Assembly: GCF_954871325.1 (NCBI RefSeq)
Contig: NC_088776.1
Span: forward strand, 4,285,985-4,349,984
Reading direction: 5' to 3'
From: Gordionus sp. m RMFG-2023
Taxonomy: Eukaryota > Nematomorpha > Gordioida > Chordodea > Parachordodidae
Length of the DNA: 64,000 nt
Position 1 is the first letter of the stretch; each line of letters begins with the position of its first letter. Position numbers and translations under genes: made by a program. Below, piece by piece: positions 10,823 to 23,219 of the stretch. The notes beneath the pieces are model-generated. The model saw only the letters and a program-made list of their open reading frames with translations, was not told the origin of the DNA and did no database searches.

Positions 10823-12990
10823 TAAATATAAAAGATAAATTACGCAAACAAACAAATTATTTTAGCTATGGCACGAATCACCTAATCATCTTTTTTTAAT
10901 CAATATTAAATTTATTTCAATTTTTATTAGATTTTTTTTTTAGAAATAATGTTAAATTTAATTAGATAGCTTTATATTAAATTTATTCCCTCTTATTTTT
11001 CTTTTTTAAATAATATTTTATATAAAATATAGAAATGCTAGGAAAGTAAAATAATCAAATCAACGGTAAAAATGACTTTCCAAAGTAATAAGATTTATTT
11101 AAACATTTAATTGTGATCTGACTCAGCTTTTTTTTTGCCTCAATATTGCATTTTTATTATAAATTAAGATAGAGAAAACCTAATGGTGAGATAGAATATA
11201 TACAAAATCTCTTTTTGTTCAAGAGGTGTTTTTCCGTTTTATAATGGTAATTTTAAGGGTTATTTTCATTTGTATGGTAAGTAAATATGCAAAATATGTG
11301 ATATCACTAAATCATTTAAGAAATTGTGATTTATTTGAACAAATTTATATTTTATAAAAGTTTTTTATATATTTTACAATACAGATTCCGATAATATTCT
11401 CTATCAATTAACGTAATTTCTGAATATTTGCGGATTTTTTATTATGATCTCGAATACCTAAATTTATTATTCAAACTTTTCAAAAAATTTTTTTTAACAC
11501 TTAAAATATTTTCGGAAGAACAGAACAAATTTAAACCTACAAGTAATCGAAAAATTTTAATGCGTTATAATACGTTAGCGGTTACTAATATACATTTTTG
11601 CTGAAAGGTAAATATATTAAGTTTGTTTGAATTCTTATCGCTGAAAAGGCTTAATATGAAGATATCATTCAATAATTAATGTAATATAAAAAGGTTAGAG
11701 GGCATATTGCTTGTATCTTTTCTATTCTGATATCGTTTAAAATCTTTTTAACCTATACTAAAACACAATTCAGTATTCATAAGCCGACCCTAGGTGACAG
11801 CCTGACTTCTTTCAACACAATCTTACAGTGGCCAAAATAAAATATAATCTTATCGCCGCCTAAAGAGAATAGTGGAAAGTGATAGTGGTGGAGAGCGGCG
11901 GGGGGAGGTGTTCAAAATATCTTTGAGCCAATTTAACCTCCTCTTTTTATGACGCAAAGTGCACATGGTTAGAAAATATATATAATATATTACAAGTTTA
12001 AATAGCGTTTTTTAAATAAAAACTTATTGAGTTTGCCCCTTATATTTCCTGCCTTGCGATCATGTGACGCCAAATCTTCGCCACTATTGTTTCTTTTATA
12101 TTTCTAGATATTTTTTTTATGGATTACATGAGTACTCCATAGAAAGAAAATCCAGTTTCGAATGACAGTCTATTGTCAATTTTGGCGTAAATTACAAATT
12201 TATATTATATTTGTAATTCCAAACAAAAAAAGAAGAAAATAAAATTCCTTGACAAATACAGCAAATAGAAATCCTTAAATATCAGTTTTCAAAACTAAAA
12301 GATTTGTATTTCTTAAGCAACAAAAAGAGGATTTATTTTAAAAATTAGGACACATCATTTGATTCTGTGTTTTTTAAATTTAATTAATTTAAATTTTAAT
12401 TAGTTACAATATAACGCAAATTCAATTAAAATTATAATTAACATTATTTGCAAAAAAAATTACAATTATTTATCAAATAAAGGTAGAGAAAATTAGTGGA
12501 TTAGTGACAGCTAAATAATTGTTCGTTATTATAAACTAACGTAGCACAATTTTACAATTTCTTTTCATTTCTCAAATTAGTCAATATTGAACATAAAATA
12601 ACGAAGGCTGATAGCCGGCTATTTAACTGAAAAACAAAAAAAAATCATAAAATAAAAACGAGTAAAATACGAAAATTAGCAATGTCATTAAATGCGTAAA
12701 ATAAACTAAAATAAGATGTCCTCGATCAAATGCCCCTTAAGCCTATCCTAAAAAGCAATTAAGTATCTAAAAACGACAAGAACACTGCCGAATGAATTAA
12801 TTTTTCTTTGAAATATAACTGACAATACAGTGTAGTTTGTTGAAAACTCTTTATATAACGCTAACTAGTCAATTTTATCTGCTATATTTTGATAATATTT
12901 TAAAAACGTGTTTTAAATTAGTCGTGCAAAGTTAGTACTGGTTGTTTGCCTATAATTTTCAAGTGGGAAAAATTAGTGACAAAATTTTTT
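10823..12990 (-). repeat. 5' flank of receptor unit 2
   Basis: Non-coding flank shared with the other units. Upstream box at 10872-10890 (minus GATGATTAGGTGATTCGTG). Landmarks: GACTTTCCAAAGTAATAAG near 11073 (diverged GACTTGCAGAAGGAATG), CTTGCGATCATGTGACGCC near 12053, and GGCTATTTAACTGAAAAAC near 12617. No ORF shared between copies. Confidence 0.65.
10872..10890 (-). promoter_or_regulatory. conserved upstream box, locus 2
   Basis: Minus-strand GATGATTAGGTGATTCGTG, 50-68 nt upstream of the locus 2 ATG; same spacing as at the other receptor copies. Possible promoter or leader element. Confidence 0.35.
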
Positions 12991-13089
12991 CGCAGCCCCA
13001 TTTCGGCCACAGAATAATCTAATGATAACTAAAATATTTTAAATTTTAATAAATTTAAGATTAAAAAAAAAAGAAAATATATTAATGAA

Positions 13090-14330
13090 CCACTAGACCA
13101 AAATTTTTTAAATTTCTTTTATATATATGAAAACTCCCTCCTTAATTTTTTATTTCTATAAAATCATCTCAGAAATTTTTCCTTACGTATCTCTTTGACT
13201 CTTCGTCCAATTCGTTTAGATGGTAGGCATTGGATAAATCGAGTGTCATAAAATGTGCTCCTCCAATGGTTGTTAATATTTCATCAATTCTTGGTAGGAG
13301 AATATTATTGTTGTTAAAGTATCAATGTTTATTGTTTTTTGGAAATCCCCGCACATTTTAAGTCACACCTTATTAAGATAGGGATTATAGGTCCGGCTAT
13401 ACAAAAGTTATTTGTTGTCAATTATTTTTAATTTTACCAATTTATTTAAAGTTTCATTAATTTACCTTTTCCACATTAACGATATCGAACTTGCCTTGAA
13501 GAACCTTTCTCCTTTATCTTCCTCTAGAGTTATTTTTTGCTACAAAATTAACTGTTCCTAATCTTGCATAAATAACTTAGCGAACATCACTTTATAATTT
13601 GTCTTACCTTCAATTTCATTAATTGTGTTTACATAATGGATTACTTATTCTAAAATATTCGGATACTGTCCTTAATTATCTCTAAAAATTATATTCTTAC
13701 TATTATTTACAATAAAAAAAAAGGATTTCAAACTTAATATATTTTATTTAAATTTTTCTTAATACAAGAATATCATTATTTATATATTAAAATAATATTT
13801 TTTTTTGCGTTCTTATAAATGGTAATACATCAAGAGGTTTCTTATTTAGTAATATAAGGGCAGCTCCACTATCTAACAAAAATATAATAGGTACAATTAT
13901 AATATACAATTTTATATCAAAAATATATTATATAATGCCTTACACCTATATCTTAAGTCTTTTCTTTCCTTTCGATATACATACAATTTGGTAGATGTCT
14001 TTTTTAACTAAAACTTATAACAAGTTGAAAAAATTTAATCTACATGAAGCCTTAATATGAATATCTCTACCACAAAACTTACACCTACATACTTTTTTAA
14101 ATATTTTTAAATTCAATTTATCCACTGAATGTTTCCGCTTTTTTGAGGTTTAAATCGTTCATAAGCTTGATTTGTTTTCACTTGAAAATATTTCCTTAAC
14201 CGATCAATTAATTGGGTATATTTTAATTGTCTAGGTAAGGAAAAACAATATTGTAAATTATGTTACCAGCATCCGTAACCATCATAATTAAAGTGATGAG
14301 GATTTTACTTTTGCATCTAAAAATATTATT
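13090..14330 (-). mobile_element. Gypsy-like LTR retroelement fossil
   Basis: Broken remnant on the minus strand. Parts recognisable in order: a CCHC zinc-knuckle-like segment (about 14041-14095), an aspartic-protease LDSGA segment (about 13860-13885) and a reverse-transcriptase segment with LPRIDEI and LDLSNAY (about 13190-13320). No LTR was seen. It is old, heavily decayed and carries many breaks. It sits within the 5' flank of unit 2; unit DNA resumes near 14350. Confidence 0.75.
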
Positions 14331-14349
14331 TATCTTTAATTATTCATTA

Positions 14350-14623
14350 AATTGTGTTAAAAGTATGTATCAATTATAATAGATGGACTTGAGTTGCGGC
14401 ATGGTAAAATCTAAATATACCTCTTAAACAACAACTAACCTCTATTTATTTACTAATTTAAAATAAGTAATAGACAATCAATTTTAATCTGAATCTGTAA
14501 AAAATATAAAAAATAATAATATAAACACTTAATTTTTACACAATGCTGGAACTAAATTTATAGAGAAAAAATTTATATTTAAAAGCAAAACAAAATTATT
14601 ATTTTTAAACGCAACATAATTAA
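14350..14623 (-). repeat. 5' flank of unit 2, distal part
   Basis: Matches 3880-4125, 19620-19900 and 27405-27560 (ATTGACTTG/GACTTGTATTGCG, CACAATGCTGAAAC and AATTAATAAATAT blocks). Non-coding. Confidence 0.55.
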
Positions 14624-15045
14624 TAGGTATCAGAAGCATCAATAGGAGATAGGCCTCTAAAGCAAAAATATGTTTTTTTAATGGTTCATTATAATCCCTA
14701 GGAACTAAAAAAAAATTTTGAATAGAATTCTATTATGTATTATATATAGATTTGATTTTATTATTTAAAAATTAATAAGACTATCTTTATTTTAATTAAA
14801 TGAGTGCTTTTTTAATCATTAGATTAATATATATAAATTATATTTTCAATATCTTTTAGCAATTGCAACCAAATTTTGTGTTAAAAATGGAATATCAATA
14901 TCACTCATAATGTCTAAATATCAATCCAGAATTAACAGTTGAAGCTTAATTTATTTTTATTATTCAAATTATTTTTTATCCTAATCAAATAAATATTATT
15001 TATTAATTGATAAAACAATATTGTAATTTTAGCCGAGTTCTAAAT
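14624..15045 (+). mobile_element. ZMYM1-type hAT 5' end fragment, second copy
   Basis: Starts near CAGAAGCATC at the same unit position as 4126, with matching internal blocks (TAAAAATGGAATATCAATATCACTC split between 14880 and 14915) and ending near TTTTAGCCGAG. Transposase region absent; after the end the 3' flank of the next unit begins directly. Confidence 0.65.
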
Positions 15046-16385
15046 CACTAACATATTTAAACTATACTTATACATTACTTGTAAATGCAAATCTTTGATA
15101 AATGATTAAGAATACATATTTATTTCAAATTGATTATAATAAGTATTAAATATCACAAACGTAAATAAAATCATGGAATAAATAATATATATATATATAT
15201 TTTTATTAAAACAATTAAAATCCTTTATTTTCAATTTTCAAATAATAAATAATATAAAGTATTAAAAACGAAAATATAATATTTTATGTTTTAATATATT
15301 TAAAAATGTTTGAAAAATATATAATGCTATTAAAAAAAAGAACGGAGATGAGGTGACGCAGGGAAACAAAAATGAAAAAGGGACGAAAGTGTTGTCTAGG
15401 ATAGCTCTTTGGCTAGTATATTTTAAAAAATAATCTATATTATAAAGCTATCTTTCTTTAATATCAGATCTTCTTCTAATTATGAATCCTCTAATTATAA
15501 ATAATATAAGAGATTTATAATAAAAAACATATATTGTTTTTTCCAATTATTTGCTCTCTCCCTACAATATAATTTGCAATATAAGTTACACAACTTTATA
15601 TTAAACGAACCTTATCATTTGAAAATTTTGAAAGAGGCTAAAATAACATATGTTGTTTACAATTGTTTGCACTATACTTACAATTAGTGATGCATAATCG
15701 CTTCATTTTTGACGATTTTTAAGAACGGTTAAATTAGTATTTTAATAGGAAAAATACTATGCAAGTTTGAAGATCTTTCTCATGAGGGCACAAAGGTTTG
15801 GACATCTATTAGCAAAATCTTAAGGCTTGGGCAATATTTTCCTGGCCATGATATTGAGTTAGCCGTTTTATAAAATCGGCACAAATGGAGCTATTTTGCA
15901 TCACTCCCCACATTATATTAGTTATAAAACTATATATTAGAATACGATATAAAATCTAATTCTTTTTATATTCATTTTTTTTATTCTTTCTAAGCGAATT
16001 GGCCCGTTAATTGTGAATGCAGGATAAATTGTTATTTATATAATTTATGGAATTATTTGTATTTATAAAACCATATATTAAATGGATCCTTACTATAGTC
16101 AATTAATAAATTTTAAAAAAAAGAAATATAAGTTGTTGTTTTCTTTATAAAAATAATTGTTTGCTATATTACCACAATACAATTTGCGGTATATGTTTCT
16201 ATACTGTATATTAAACGAATCCTAACTAGCCATTGGAAAATTGTATACAAAATTTTGACCATTGTTTTAAGGGAAAAACTTTCGCCACCGAATTTTGAAA
16301 ATGGAGATATATTAAAATAACGGGGGGGGGGATAAACTTAATGACAGTCACTAAATAATTGTATATTATAAGGGTTCCTCTGTTA
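15046..16385 (-). repeat. 3' flank of receptor unit 3
   Basis: Non-coding flank similar to 1-1404, with a MITE nested at 15685-15906. Contains an AT dinucleotide tract near 15187-15201 and a run of ten G near 16322. No gene seen. Confidence 0.65.
15685..15906. mobile_element. hAT-type MITE, copy in unit 3 (subfamily 1)
   Basis: TAGTGATGCATAATCGC at one end and GCATCACT at the other, with the shared inverted core (GATTTTTAAGAACGG / AGTTAGCCGTTTTA). Flanked by ACTTACAAT on the left and CCCCACATT on the right, consistent with a decayed 8-bp target duplication of CCTACAAT. Confidence 0.75.
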
Positions 16386-17624
16386 TTATAATATCTTACT
16401 ATACAACTTCCTTAGGCCCATTTTGACTACCACTCTATAATTCGAATTAAAAATTAAGTTGAGGTAAAATGTCAAGGAAATGTACAAATATTCTAGAAAA
16501 ATTGATATACCCACTATTATGTTAGTATCTTTCGGGAGTGGTAATGTTAAATAATCAATGATCATAATAATAATGGTTGCAGGTAATAAAAATAAAATAT
16601 ATTGGAGGGTCATTATGGCTAGCATTTGTTTATCCTTATTATAATCTCGTTTTCTTTGGGCAGTTTTATTAATTTGATGTAGGTTTATAGGTTCAATAGG
16701 TATTGCGCGATTTAAAGATTGATCAACGTTTAAGGCGTCGTTATTTATGTTATTTAAATTGTCATTACGAATAATTTTTGATTTGAATACACTATTGAAT
16801 TTGGTTTTAATCTTCCTATAAATGTCATGACTTTTATTCGTCGATACTGTCATGAAAGAATATCTCTGAATACGACTCATTAATTTCCTCTTTCTTTTTA
16901 AGAGACATAACTTAACAACTATAATGCTTAATATAGGAAAGAAATTGGTAAAACATTCTCTAAAGATTGAGTAAATCTTCCAACTTGTCGAATTTATCTT
17001 TTTGGTAATTATAAATATTTTAATATATCTCGTTGAATTAATATCAGATCCGCTACATATATTTGTAACTTTTTCAATTGTAAGCCAGTAGCTAAGGGGG
17101 TAAAACCAAATCTGCACATATGCGTAATAAATTAGAATGATGACGATTATTCTACGGGCAGTAAAATATTCACGGTATATAAATGGATACAAGATGGCTA
17201 TGGACTGCGATAATATGTGTATTACGTATACACCAAATGATAGATTTGTAAGTGCTCTTACTATTGGGAAATGATAATCAGCTAAATAATGCTTCCATGT
17301 GGCTTGAAAAAAAAACGATAAATTATTAAACTCACCAATAAAATTCATAATTGGGTAAAGGAACATGACTACGCAATTGAGGAGACAAACGCCATGATAA
17401 ATTCTTGTCATTATCACAGCCGGATAAGGACTTTCGCTAAAGGACACCATTAATCCTATAATATTTCCAGCTGTCCCAACGACCCATAATATAATAGCTA
17501 TGACTTCAACCGAATATTTGATTTGTTCTTGTCGCTTGGTTAATATTATCCAATTTAAACAATTATGATAGAAATTAAGGATTCCGTAGGTTTGCGTTAC
17601 GTTTACATTTTCCCAAGAATTCAT
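16386..17624 (-). CDS. rhodopsin-like 7TM receptor, subfamily A (locus 3)
   Basis: Intact 412-residue single-exon receptor starting MNSWENVNVT. N-glycosylation site N8 in the outside N-terminus. Helix 1 ~36-61 (GNIIGLMVS), helix 2 ~69-96, helix 3 ~119-146 from DYHFPIVRAL to SQSIAILYP, helix 4 with QIWFYPLSYWLT, loop Cys ~190, helix 5 FFPILSIIVVKLCLL, long basic inner loop, helix 6 FLLPATI, helix 7 LTFYLNLIFNSNYR. The helix-2 acid seen in every other copy (VDLIGEF) is Asn here (MNFIGEF), so the usual sodium/activation-site acid is lost. SQSIA stands in for D/ERY. The upstream box is about 28 nt closer to the ATG than in sister genes. Function inferred only as a G-protein-coupled-type receptor; ligand unknown. 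Confidence 0.9.
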   Translation of the reverse strand: MNSWENVNVTQTYGILNFYHNCLNWIILTKRQEQIKYSVEVIAIILWVVGTAGNIIGLMVSFSESPYPAVIMTRIYHGVCLLNCVVMFLYPIMNFIGEFNNLSFFFQATWKHYLADYHFPIVRALTNLSFGVYVIHILSQSIAILYPFIYREYFTARRIIVIILIYYAYVQIWFYPLSYWLTIEKVTNICSGSDINSTRYIKIFIITKKINSTSWKIYSIFRECFTNFFPILSIIVVKLCLLKRKRKLMSRIQRYSFMTVSTNKSHDIYRKIKTKFNSVFKSKIIRNDNLNNINNDALNVDQSLNRAIPIEPINLHQINKTAQRKRDYNKDKQMLAIMTLQYILFLLPATIIIMIIDYLTLPLPKDTNIIVGISIFLEYLYISLTFYLNLIFNSNYRVVVKMGLRKLYSKIL

Positions 17625-19909
17625 TAAATATTAAAGATAAATTCACGAATACTAACTAATCATCTTTTTTAATCAATATTAAATTTATTTAATTTTTTAT
17701 TAGATTTTTTTTTTTAGAAATAGTGATAAATTTGATTACATCGTTTTTAAATTTATTCCCTCTAATTTTTCTTTAAAATATAGAAATGGTAGGAAAGTAA
17801 AATAATGAATGCCATTAGAAATGACTTGCAGAAGGAATGTGTTTTAAACATTTAATTGTGAATCGAATTCAGCTTTATTAGCCCTAATATAGCATTTATA
17901 TAATATATCATATAGAATACCTAATGGTGAGATAGAAAACTTACAAAATCTCCCTTAGTTAAAGGAGGTGTTTCTCCGTTTTAAAACGGTTTATTTGAGA
18001 TATTACTTTCATTTTTATGATAAATAAATATGTTAAATAACACTAAATTCCCTTAGAAAATTATGTGTGATTTAAATGAACAAATTTATTAATTTATAAA
18101 AAGTTTTTATATTTTATTGTATACATTCCGATTATATTTATCAATTTGTGATAATAAATATAAATTTTGAATATTTGTAATTTTTATTTTTTTATCGTGA
18201 TCTAAAATAACTAAGTTAATTAAGAGGATATCATTCAAAATTAAAATATATAAAAAGGATAGAAAATTTATTGCTATCATTTATTTTGATATTTTGATAT
18301 TCTAAGATTATAATATTAGTTTGATAAAATATCCCAAAAGTTTTGATAACATTAATTGTATCGAATATATTACATTCAATAATATACATTGTTTCAATAT
18401 TATTAGGTTTAATAAAATTTTGATCCCGAATCCCAGGTCGGCTTTCCCGCCTTGCGAAAATCTTGGCTAATATAGTTTCTGTTTATTATATTTCTTATTT
18501 TTTATATGGTTTCTATCTCCATAGGAAAACAATTCTGGATGACAGTCACTTGTCAATTTTGGCGCCTGTAATAAAAATTGGATTACAAATTTTTATTATT
18601 TTTTAATTCCAATAAAAGGAATAAAGAGAAGAAGATTCCTTGACAAATACTGCAAACAAATATTTTTCATTCCTTAGTAACAAGGATTCATTTTGGATTT
18701 AGGACATATCATTTGACTTTGTGTTTTTTTAAAATTATTTTTTACCATAATGGAAAATATAATTTTCTCTATCATAATATAACGTAAATTCAATTAAAAT
18801 TTTAATTAACATTTTTTGAAAAAAAATAAAATTATTTAAAAATATAATTATTTATTAAATAAAGATAAAAAATAATTAGTGGATTCTGACATAATTAAAT
18901 AATTGTTCGTTAACGTATGTATAAAAACATTTACTTATAAAAAATTAAGAAGAATAACATAACACAATTTTACAATATGGTTGATTTTTCATATTCATGT
19001 CATTTCTCAAATTGGTTAATTTTGAACATAAAACACGAAGGCCGTGCCCTAGGTTAGTAATAATTAGTAGCCAGCTATTTAGCCATCTTATAAGTATCGG
19101 CAATACCCAGCAAAAAAACAAAATATAAAAAACATAAAATCGAGAATAAAATACGAAAAGTAGCAATGCAAAATACTTAAAATAAAAAGTAGGATCGCCT
19201 ATTTTGACCACAGAATAAACTGATGAGAACTAAAATATTTTAAAATTAAACAAATTATAGATAAAAAAAAATAATTTTTAAAGAAATGGGAAATAAAAAA
19301 ATATTTTCATTAGATGAATAAAGACAAGATAATCAGGAGAAAATATATTAACCCCCACTTGTGTACATTTAATTTATTAGTTAGATACTATGGCAGGGTT
19401 ATAATTGTCATCTTATTCAGTAGGGAAAACATTAATTTCGGTATATTTAAATTGTCCAGCTAATCGAGGATAAGCTAGATCGTAAATTATGTCAAAAGCC
19501 TCCGTACCCATCATATTCAAAAGTGATGATCGTTTTAATTTTTTTATCTATAATATTATTAATTTGTAGGTATTCATCAAATAGTGATAAATATGTATCA
19601 ATTATGATAGATTTTGCAATACATTCATATTTATTAGACTTGTATTGCGTCATATAAAATATAAATACCTCTTGTACAACGACTAAATTCTATTCATTTA
19701 ATACTCAATGCAATATCTATATCTAAAATAAGTAATTGACAATTAATTTTACTGAATAGTAAACAAAAACAAAATAATAATAAATAATAATATAAACACT
19801 TAATTTTATTCAATTCTCAAACTAAATTTATACACAAACAATTTATGAAGCAAAAACTTAATTGATAATTTTAAACACAACAGAATTAAAAGTATAAGCC
19901 AAGCTGGAA
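17625..19909 (-). repeat. 5' flank of receptor unit 3
   Basis: Non-coding flank, one of the most complete copies. Upstream box at 17644-17664; GACTTGCAGAAGGAATG near 17823; CTTTCCCGCCTTGCGA near 18445; GACCACAGAATAAACTGATG near 19205; ATTAGACTTGTATTGCG near 19632. The sequence near 19880 (AATTAAAAGTATAAGCCAAGC) is the empty site for the hAT end inserted at 4126 and 14624. The 88-codon ORF at 18945 (-) is not preserved in other copies. Confidence 0.65.
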
Positions 19910-20420
19910 ATATCAGCAATCTAGACCTATATTTTCTATTTTGATGGGATATCAATTGAGAACTTACCCTGCCTTCGTAAGCATGAACTCGCGGCGAAAT
20001 ATATGAATTAATACAGCGTATTTTGTTTAATTCTCCACTAATTTGCGCTAACTATAAATGAGGGGCAAGACTGTGGTCTGATTCAACTTATATTTTACTA
20101 AAACGGCTAAACAGCCTGCTAGAAATAAGTCGAAATCGGACATGGCCTATAGAATTTTAGTAAATTTGTTTAGGAAGAGAATTTCCTCACGTCTTCTTAT
20201 CTTGAATAAGTCTAAATATAAGTGTTTTGTTAACTAGAGGATAACTATCTCGAGCCCCCCCTCTCCCCCCTTCTCCCATCATCCCAATTCTAATAAGGAA
20301 TCCATTGTGTGAAATATTTAAAGACACTTTGAACAATTTTTAAAGATATTTGGCCTTTAAAGAAGGGTTAAATATTTTTTGGCTTTTCTAACTAGCTTAC
20401 GTCTAATATTTTTTATGAAA
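19910..20420 (-). repeat. distal 5' part of the receptor unit, second copy
   Basis: Continues unit 3 (AGCAATCTAGACC) and shares ordered blocks with 6960-7290, including AATTTCCTCACGTCTTC and AACTATCTCGAGCC. It ends at the inversion junction where the flank of the plus-strand locus 4 starts (about 20420-20440). Confidence 0.5.
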
Positions 20421-20439
20421 TATTTTTCTTAAAAAGAAA

Positions 20440-20615
20440 AATAAAAAGGGAACACTTAAATTTAATATAAAACTATCTAATTGAATTTATCATTATTTCT
20501 GAAAAAAAATCTGATAAAAATTAAAATGAATTTACATTGATTAAAAAAGATGATTAGGCGATTCGTGCCAAAGTTAAATAATTTGTTTGTTAGCTTAATT
20601 TATCTTTAATATTTA
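20440..20615 (+). repeat. proximal 5' flank of locus 4
   Basis: Inverted copy of the proximal receptor flank; box GATGATTAGGCGATTCGTG at 20549-20567, 49-67 nt before the ATG. Only about 180 bp of the flank is kept before the inversion junction. Confidence 0.6.
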
Positions 20616-21833
20616 ATGAATTCTTGGTAAAATTTAAACGTAACTCACTACACTATACTTAATTTCTATCATAATTGTCTAAATTGGATAATATTGACCA
20701 AGCAACAAAATCAAATATTTGGTTGATCACAGCTATTATATTATGGGTGTTGGGACCTGGAAATATAATAGGATTAACGGTGTCCTTTAGCGAAAGTCCT
20801 TATCCGGCAGTGATACTGACAAGAATTTATTATGGCGTTTGTCTCCTCAATTGCGCCGTCATGCTCCTTTATCTAATCATGCATTTAATTGGTGAGTTTA
20901 ATAATTTACCGTTTTTTCTTCAAGCCACATGGATACATTATTTAGCTGATTATCATTTCCCAATAGTAAGGGCACTTGTACATCTATCACTCTGTGTATA
21001 CATAATACACATATTATCGCAGTCCATAGCCATCTTGTATCCATTTTTATACTGTGAATATTTTACCGTAGAATAGTCATCATCATTCTAATTTATTATG
21101 TCTATGAACAGATTTGCCCTCTTAGCTATTGGCTTACAGTTGAAGAAGTTACAAATATATGCGGCGGATCTGATATTAATTCAACGAGATATATTAAAAT
21201 ATTTACGATTTCCAAAAAGATAAATTCGACAAGTTGGAAGATTTACTCAGTCTTTAGAGAGTGTTTTACCAATTTCTTTCCTATATTAGGCATTATAGTT
21301 ATTAAGTTATGTCTCTTAAAAAGAAAGAGGAAAATAATGAATCGTATTCAAAGATATTCCTTCATGACAGTATCGACGAATAAGTCATGAAATTATAGGA
21401 AGATTAAAACATTAACCAAATTCGTTAGTATATTCAAATCAAAAGATATTCGTAATGACAATTTAAATAACATAAATAACGACGCCTTAAACGTTGATCG
21501 ATCTTTAAGTCGTGCACAAATACCTATCGAACCTATAAACTGCATCAAGTTAATAAACATGCCCAAAGAAGACGAGATTTTATTATGGATAAACGAATGC
21601 TAGCCATAATGACACTTCAATATATTTTATTTTTATTACCTGCAACCATTTTTATTATGATCATTGATTATTTAACATTGCCTATTCCGAAAAATACTGA
21701 CATATTATTGGGTACATCTATTTTTCTACAATATTTGTACATTTCCTAGACATTTTACCTCAACTTAATTTCTAATCCGCATTATAGAGTGGTAGTCAAT
21801 GGGCATAAAGAAGTTTGTTATTAAAAAATTATA
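20616..21833 (+). pseudogene. 7TM receptor pseudogene, subfamily A (locus 4)
   Basis: Copy closest to locus 3 by eye. Starts ATGAATTCTTGG but a one-base loss makes codon 5 a stop. Helices 1-3 remain readable with small in-frame losses (GPGNIIGL for GTAGNIIGL; SQSIAILYPFLY). A frameshift just after EYFT at about 21066 ends the second frame, helix 4 has lost several codons, and further small indels and stops follow to the C-terminal segment (KEVCY-like region near 21810). The terminal part with LPATIFI and TFYLNLIS is still recognisable. Inactive. Confidence 0.9.
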
Positions 21834-22204
21834 ATAACAACTGGAAGAACCCTTTTAATATATAATTATTTAGTGGCTATCTTAAAGTTACTTTATTTTC
21901 CTCGTTATTTAGTATATTTTCATTTTCAAAATTTGATGGCGAAAATTATTTTCTTAAACCAATGGTCAATATTTTGTATAAAATTTTCCAAATGATTAGT
22001 TAGGATTCGTTTAATATATGGTGGAACAACATACATCGCAAATTGTATTTTGGTAATATAGCAAACAATTATTTTTCACAACTAAAGTTTTTAAAAAAAA
22101 TTATTAAATAACTATAGTAAGGATCCATTTAATATATGGTTTTAACAATACAATGAATTCCATAAATTATACAAATAACAATTTATCCTGCATTATAAAT
22201 TGTT
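21834..22204 (+). repeat. 3' flank of locus 4
   Basis: Inverted copy of the proximal 3' flank (AAAATTTGATGGCG near 21927, TAATATATGGT near 22010). No MITE is present before the flank ends at about 22200. Confidence 0.55.
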
Positions 22205-22310
22205 AGTTATTTTGAACTCGGCTTATTTATTAAATTTTCAATTAATAAATGATAATATTTATTTGATTAGGGTTATAAAATAATTTGAATAATAAAAAAT
22301 AAACTAAGCG
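22205..22310 (-). mobile_element. short ZMYM1-type hAT internal fragment
   Basis: About 105 bp matching 42000-42100 (AACTCGGCT ... TAGGGTTATAAAAT ... AATAAAC..AGC), cut off where a different sequence begins (ACCACGGTTGCCAGATGTCA). Confidence 0.5.
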
Positions 22311-23219
22311 CAACCACGGTTGCCAGATGTCACGATTTAGCCATGATTCTCACGATTTCATTCCTAATTTTTTACTTCCCCACGTTTTCCCACACTTGAC
22401 GCTTTTCTCCATTTTTTGAGTAAATTAAAATCACTTAGTCTCACACTTTTATATTTTTAAATTTTTTTAAAATATTTTTAAAAACAAATATATAATTTTA
22501 AATTAATTTTATTTTAAAATTTAAAAAAATTGTAGTACTTGTTAATAGTCCAATAACCAATCATATTTATTGATCAATTATATACAACAGAAATTCAATT
22601 TTTAGAAAGTTTTTCAAGTATAATTATAATATGAATTTAAATAACTATACATTTCTTTTATGTTTATATCTTATATTAAAACTCGTAAAATTTTAAATGA
22701 AATAAATTAAGGGCAAATATTATAAAAGATTTAAAAAACAATCATCCGCTGCACTAAAAAGGTAATATAAAAACATTTCCCTTATTACTTAGATACTTCA
22801 ACAAAAAGAATGAAATAAATGTTTAATTACTTAAAATTTTTTCGTCTGACAGTGAAACCCCTAAAGACATATCTAGATGCTTGCTAGAAAATTTAAAATT
22901 CGCTGAACTTGATATTGCTAAAAGGGGAGGGGGTTGAATAAAAATAAAATAAAGAGAAAGAAGAAAATGAACTCGGGGTAGATTCAGACTATCTTCAGAT
23001 TACGTTTATTACAATTCCCGCTAAATAGAGTTTAAAATTCATATTTTTGGGGAAAAAAATCTTGATTTAACCTATGGTCTTAATAGAGCTGATTCTTAAA
23101 AAAAATTAAATATCTTACGGAAATTTTAAATCCAATGGTAATGAAGTTTATTTTACTATTTATAATTATTGTTACTGTTGTGTTATAGCGTATTTTATTA
23201 TTTTATATTTGAAAATAAG
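22311..23219. other. unclassified DNA, possible element end
   Basis: Begins CACGGTTGCCAGATGTCACG, with further CACGATTT-like motifs, which resembles a transposon terminus, but no matching inverted end was found in this window. The rest is A+T-rich with no conserved ORF. Confidence 0.3.

Noticed and set aside
10823-10855. Upstream in-frame ATG adding MFVCVIYLLYL to locus 2
   Set aside because: The extension is not conserved; all sister genes align from MKSW/MNSW, and the added stretch falls in the shared non-coding leader.
18945-19211. 88-codon ORF on the minus strand in a unit flank
   Set aside because: The same flank in other units does not keep the frame.
22311-22450. GGTTGCCAGATGTCACG as a named transposon end
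   Set aside because: Looks like an element terminus but no partner end, target duplication or second copy was found in the window.
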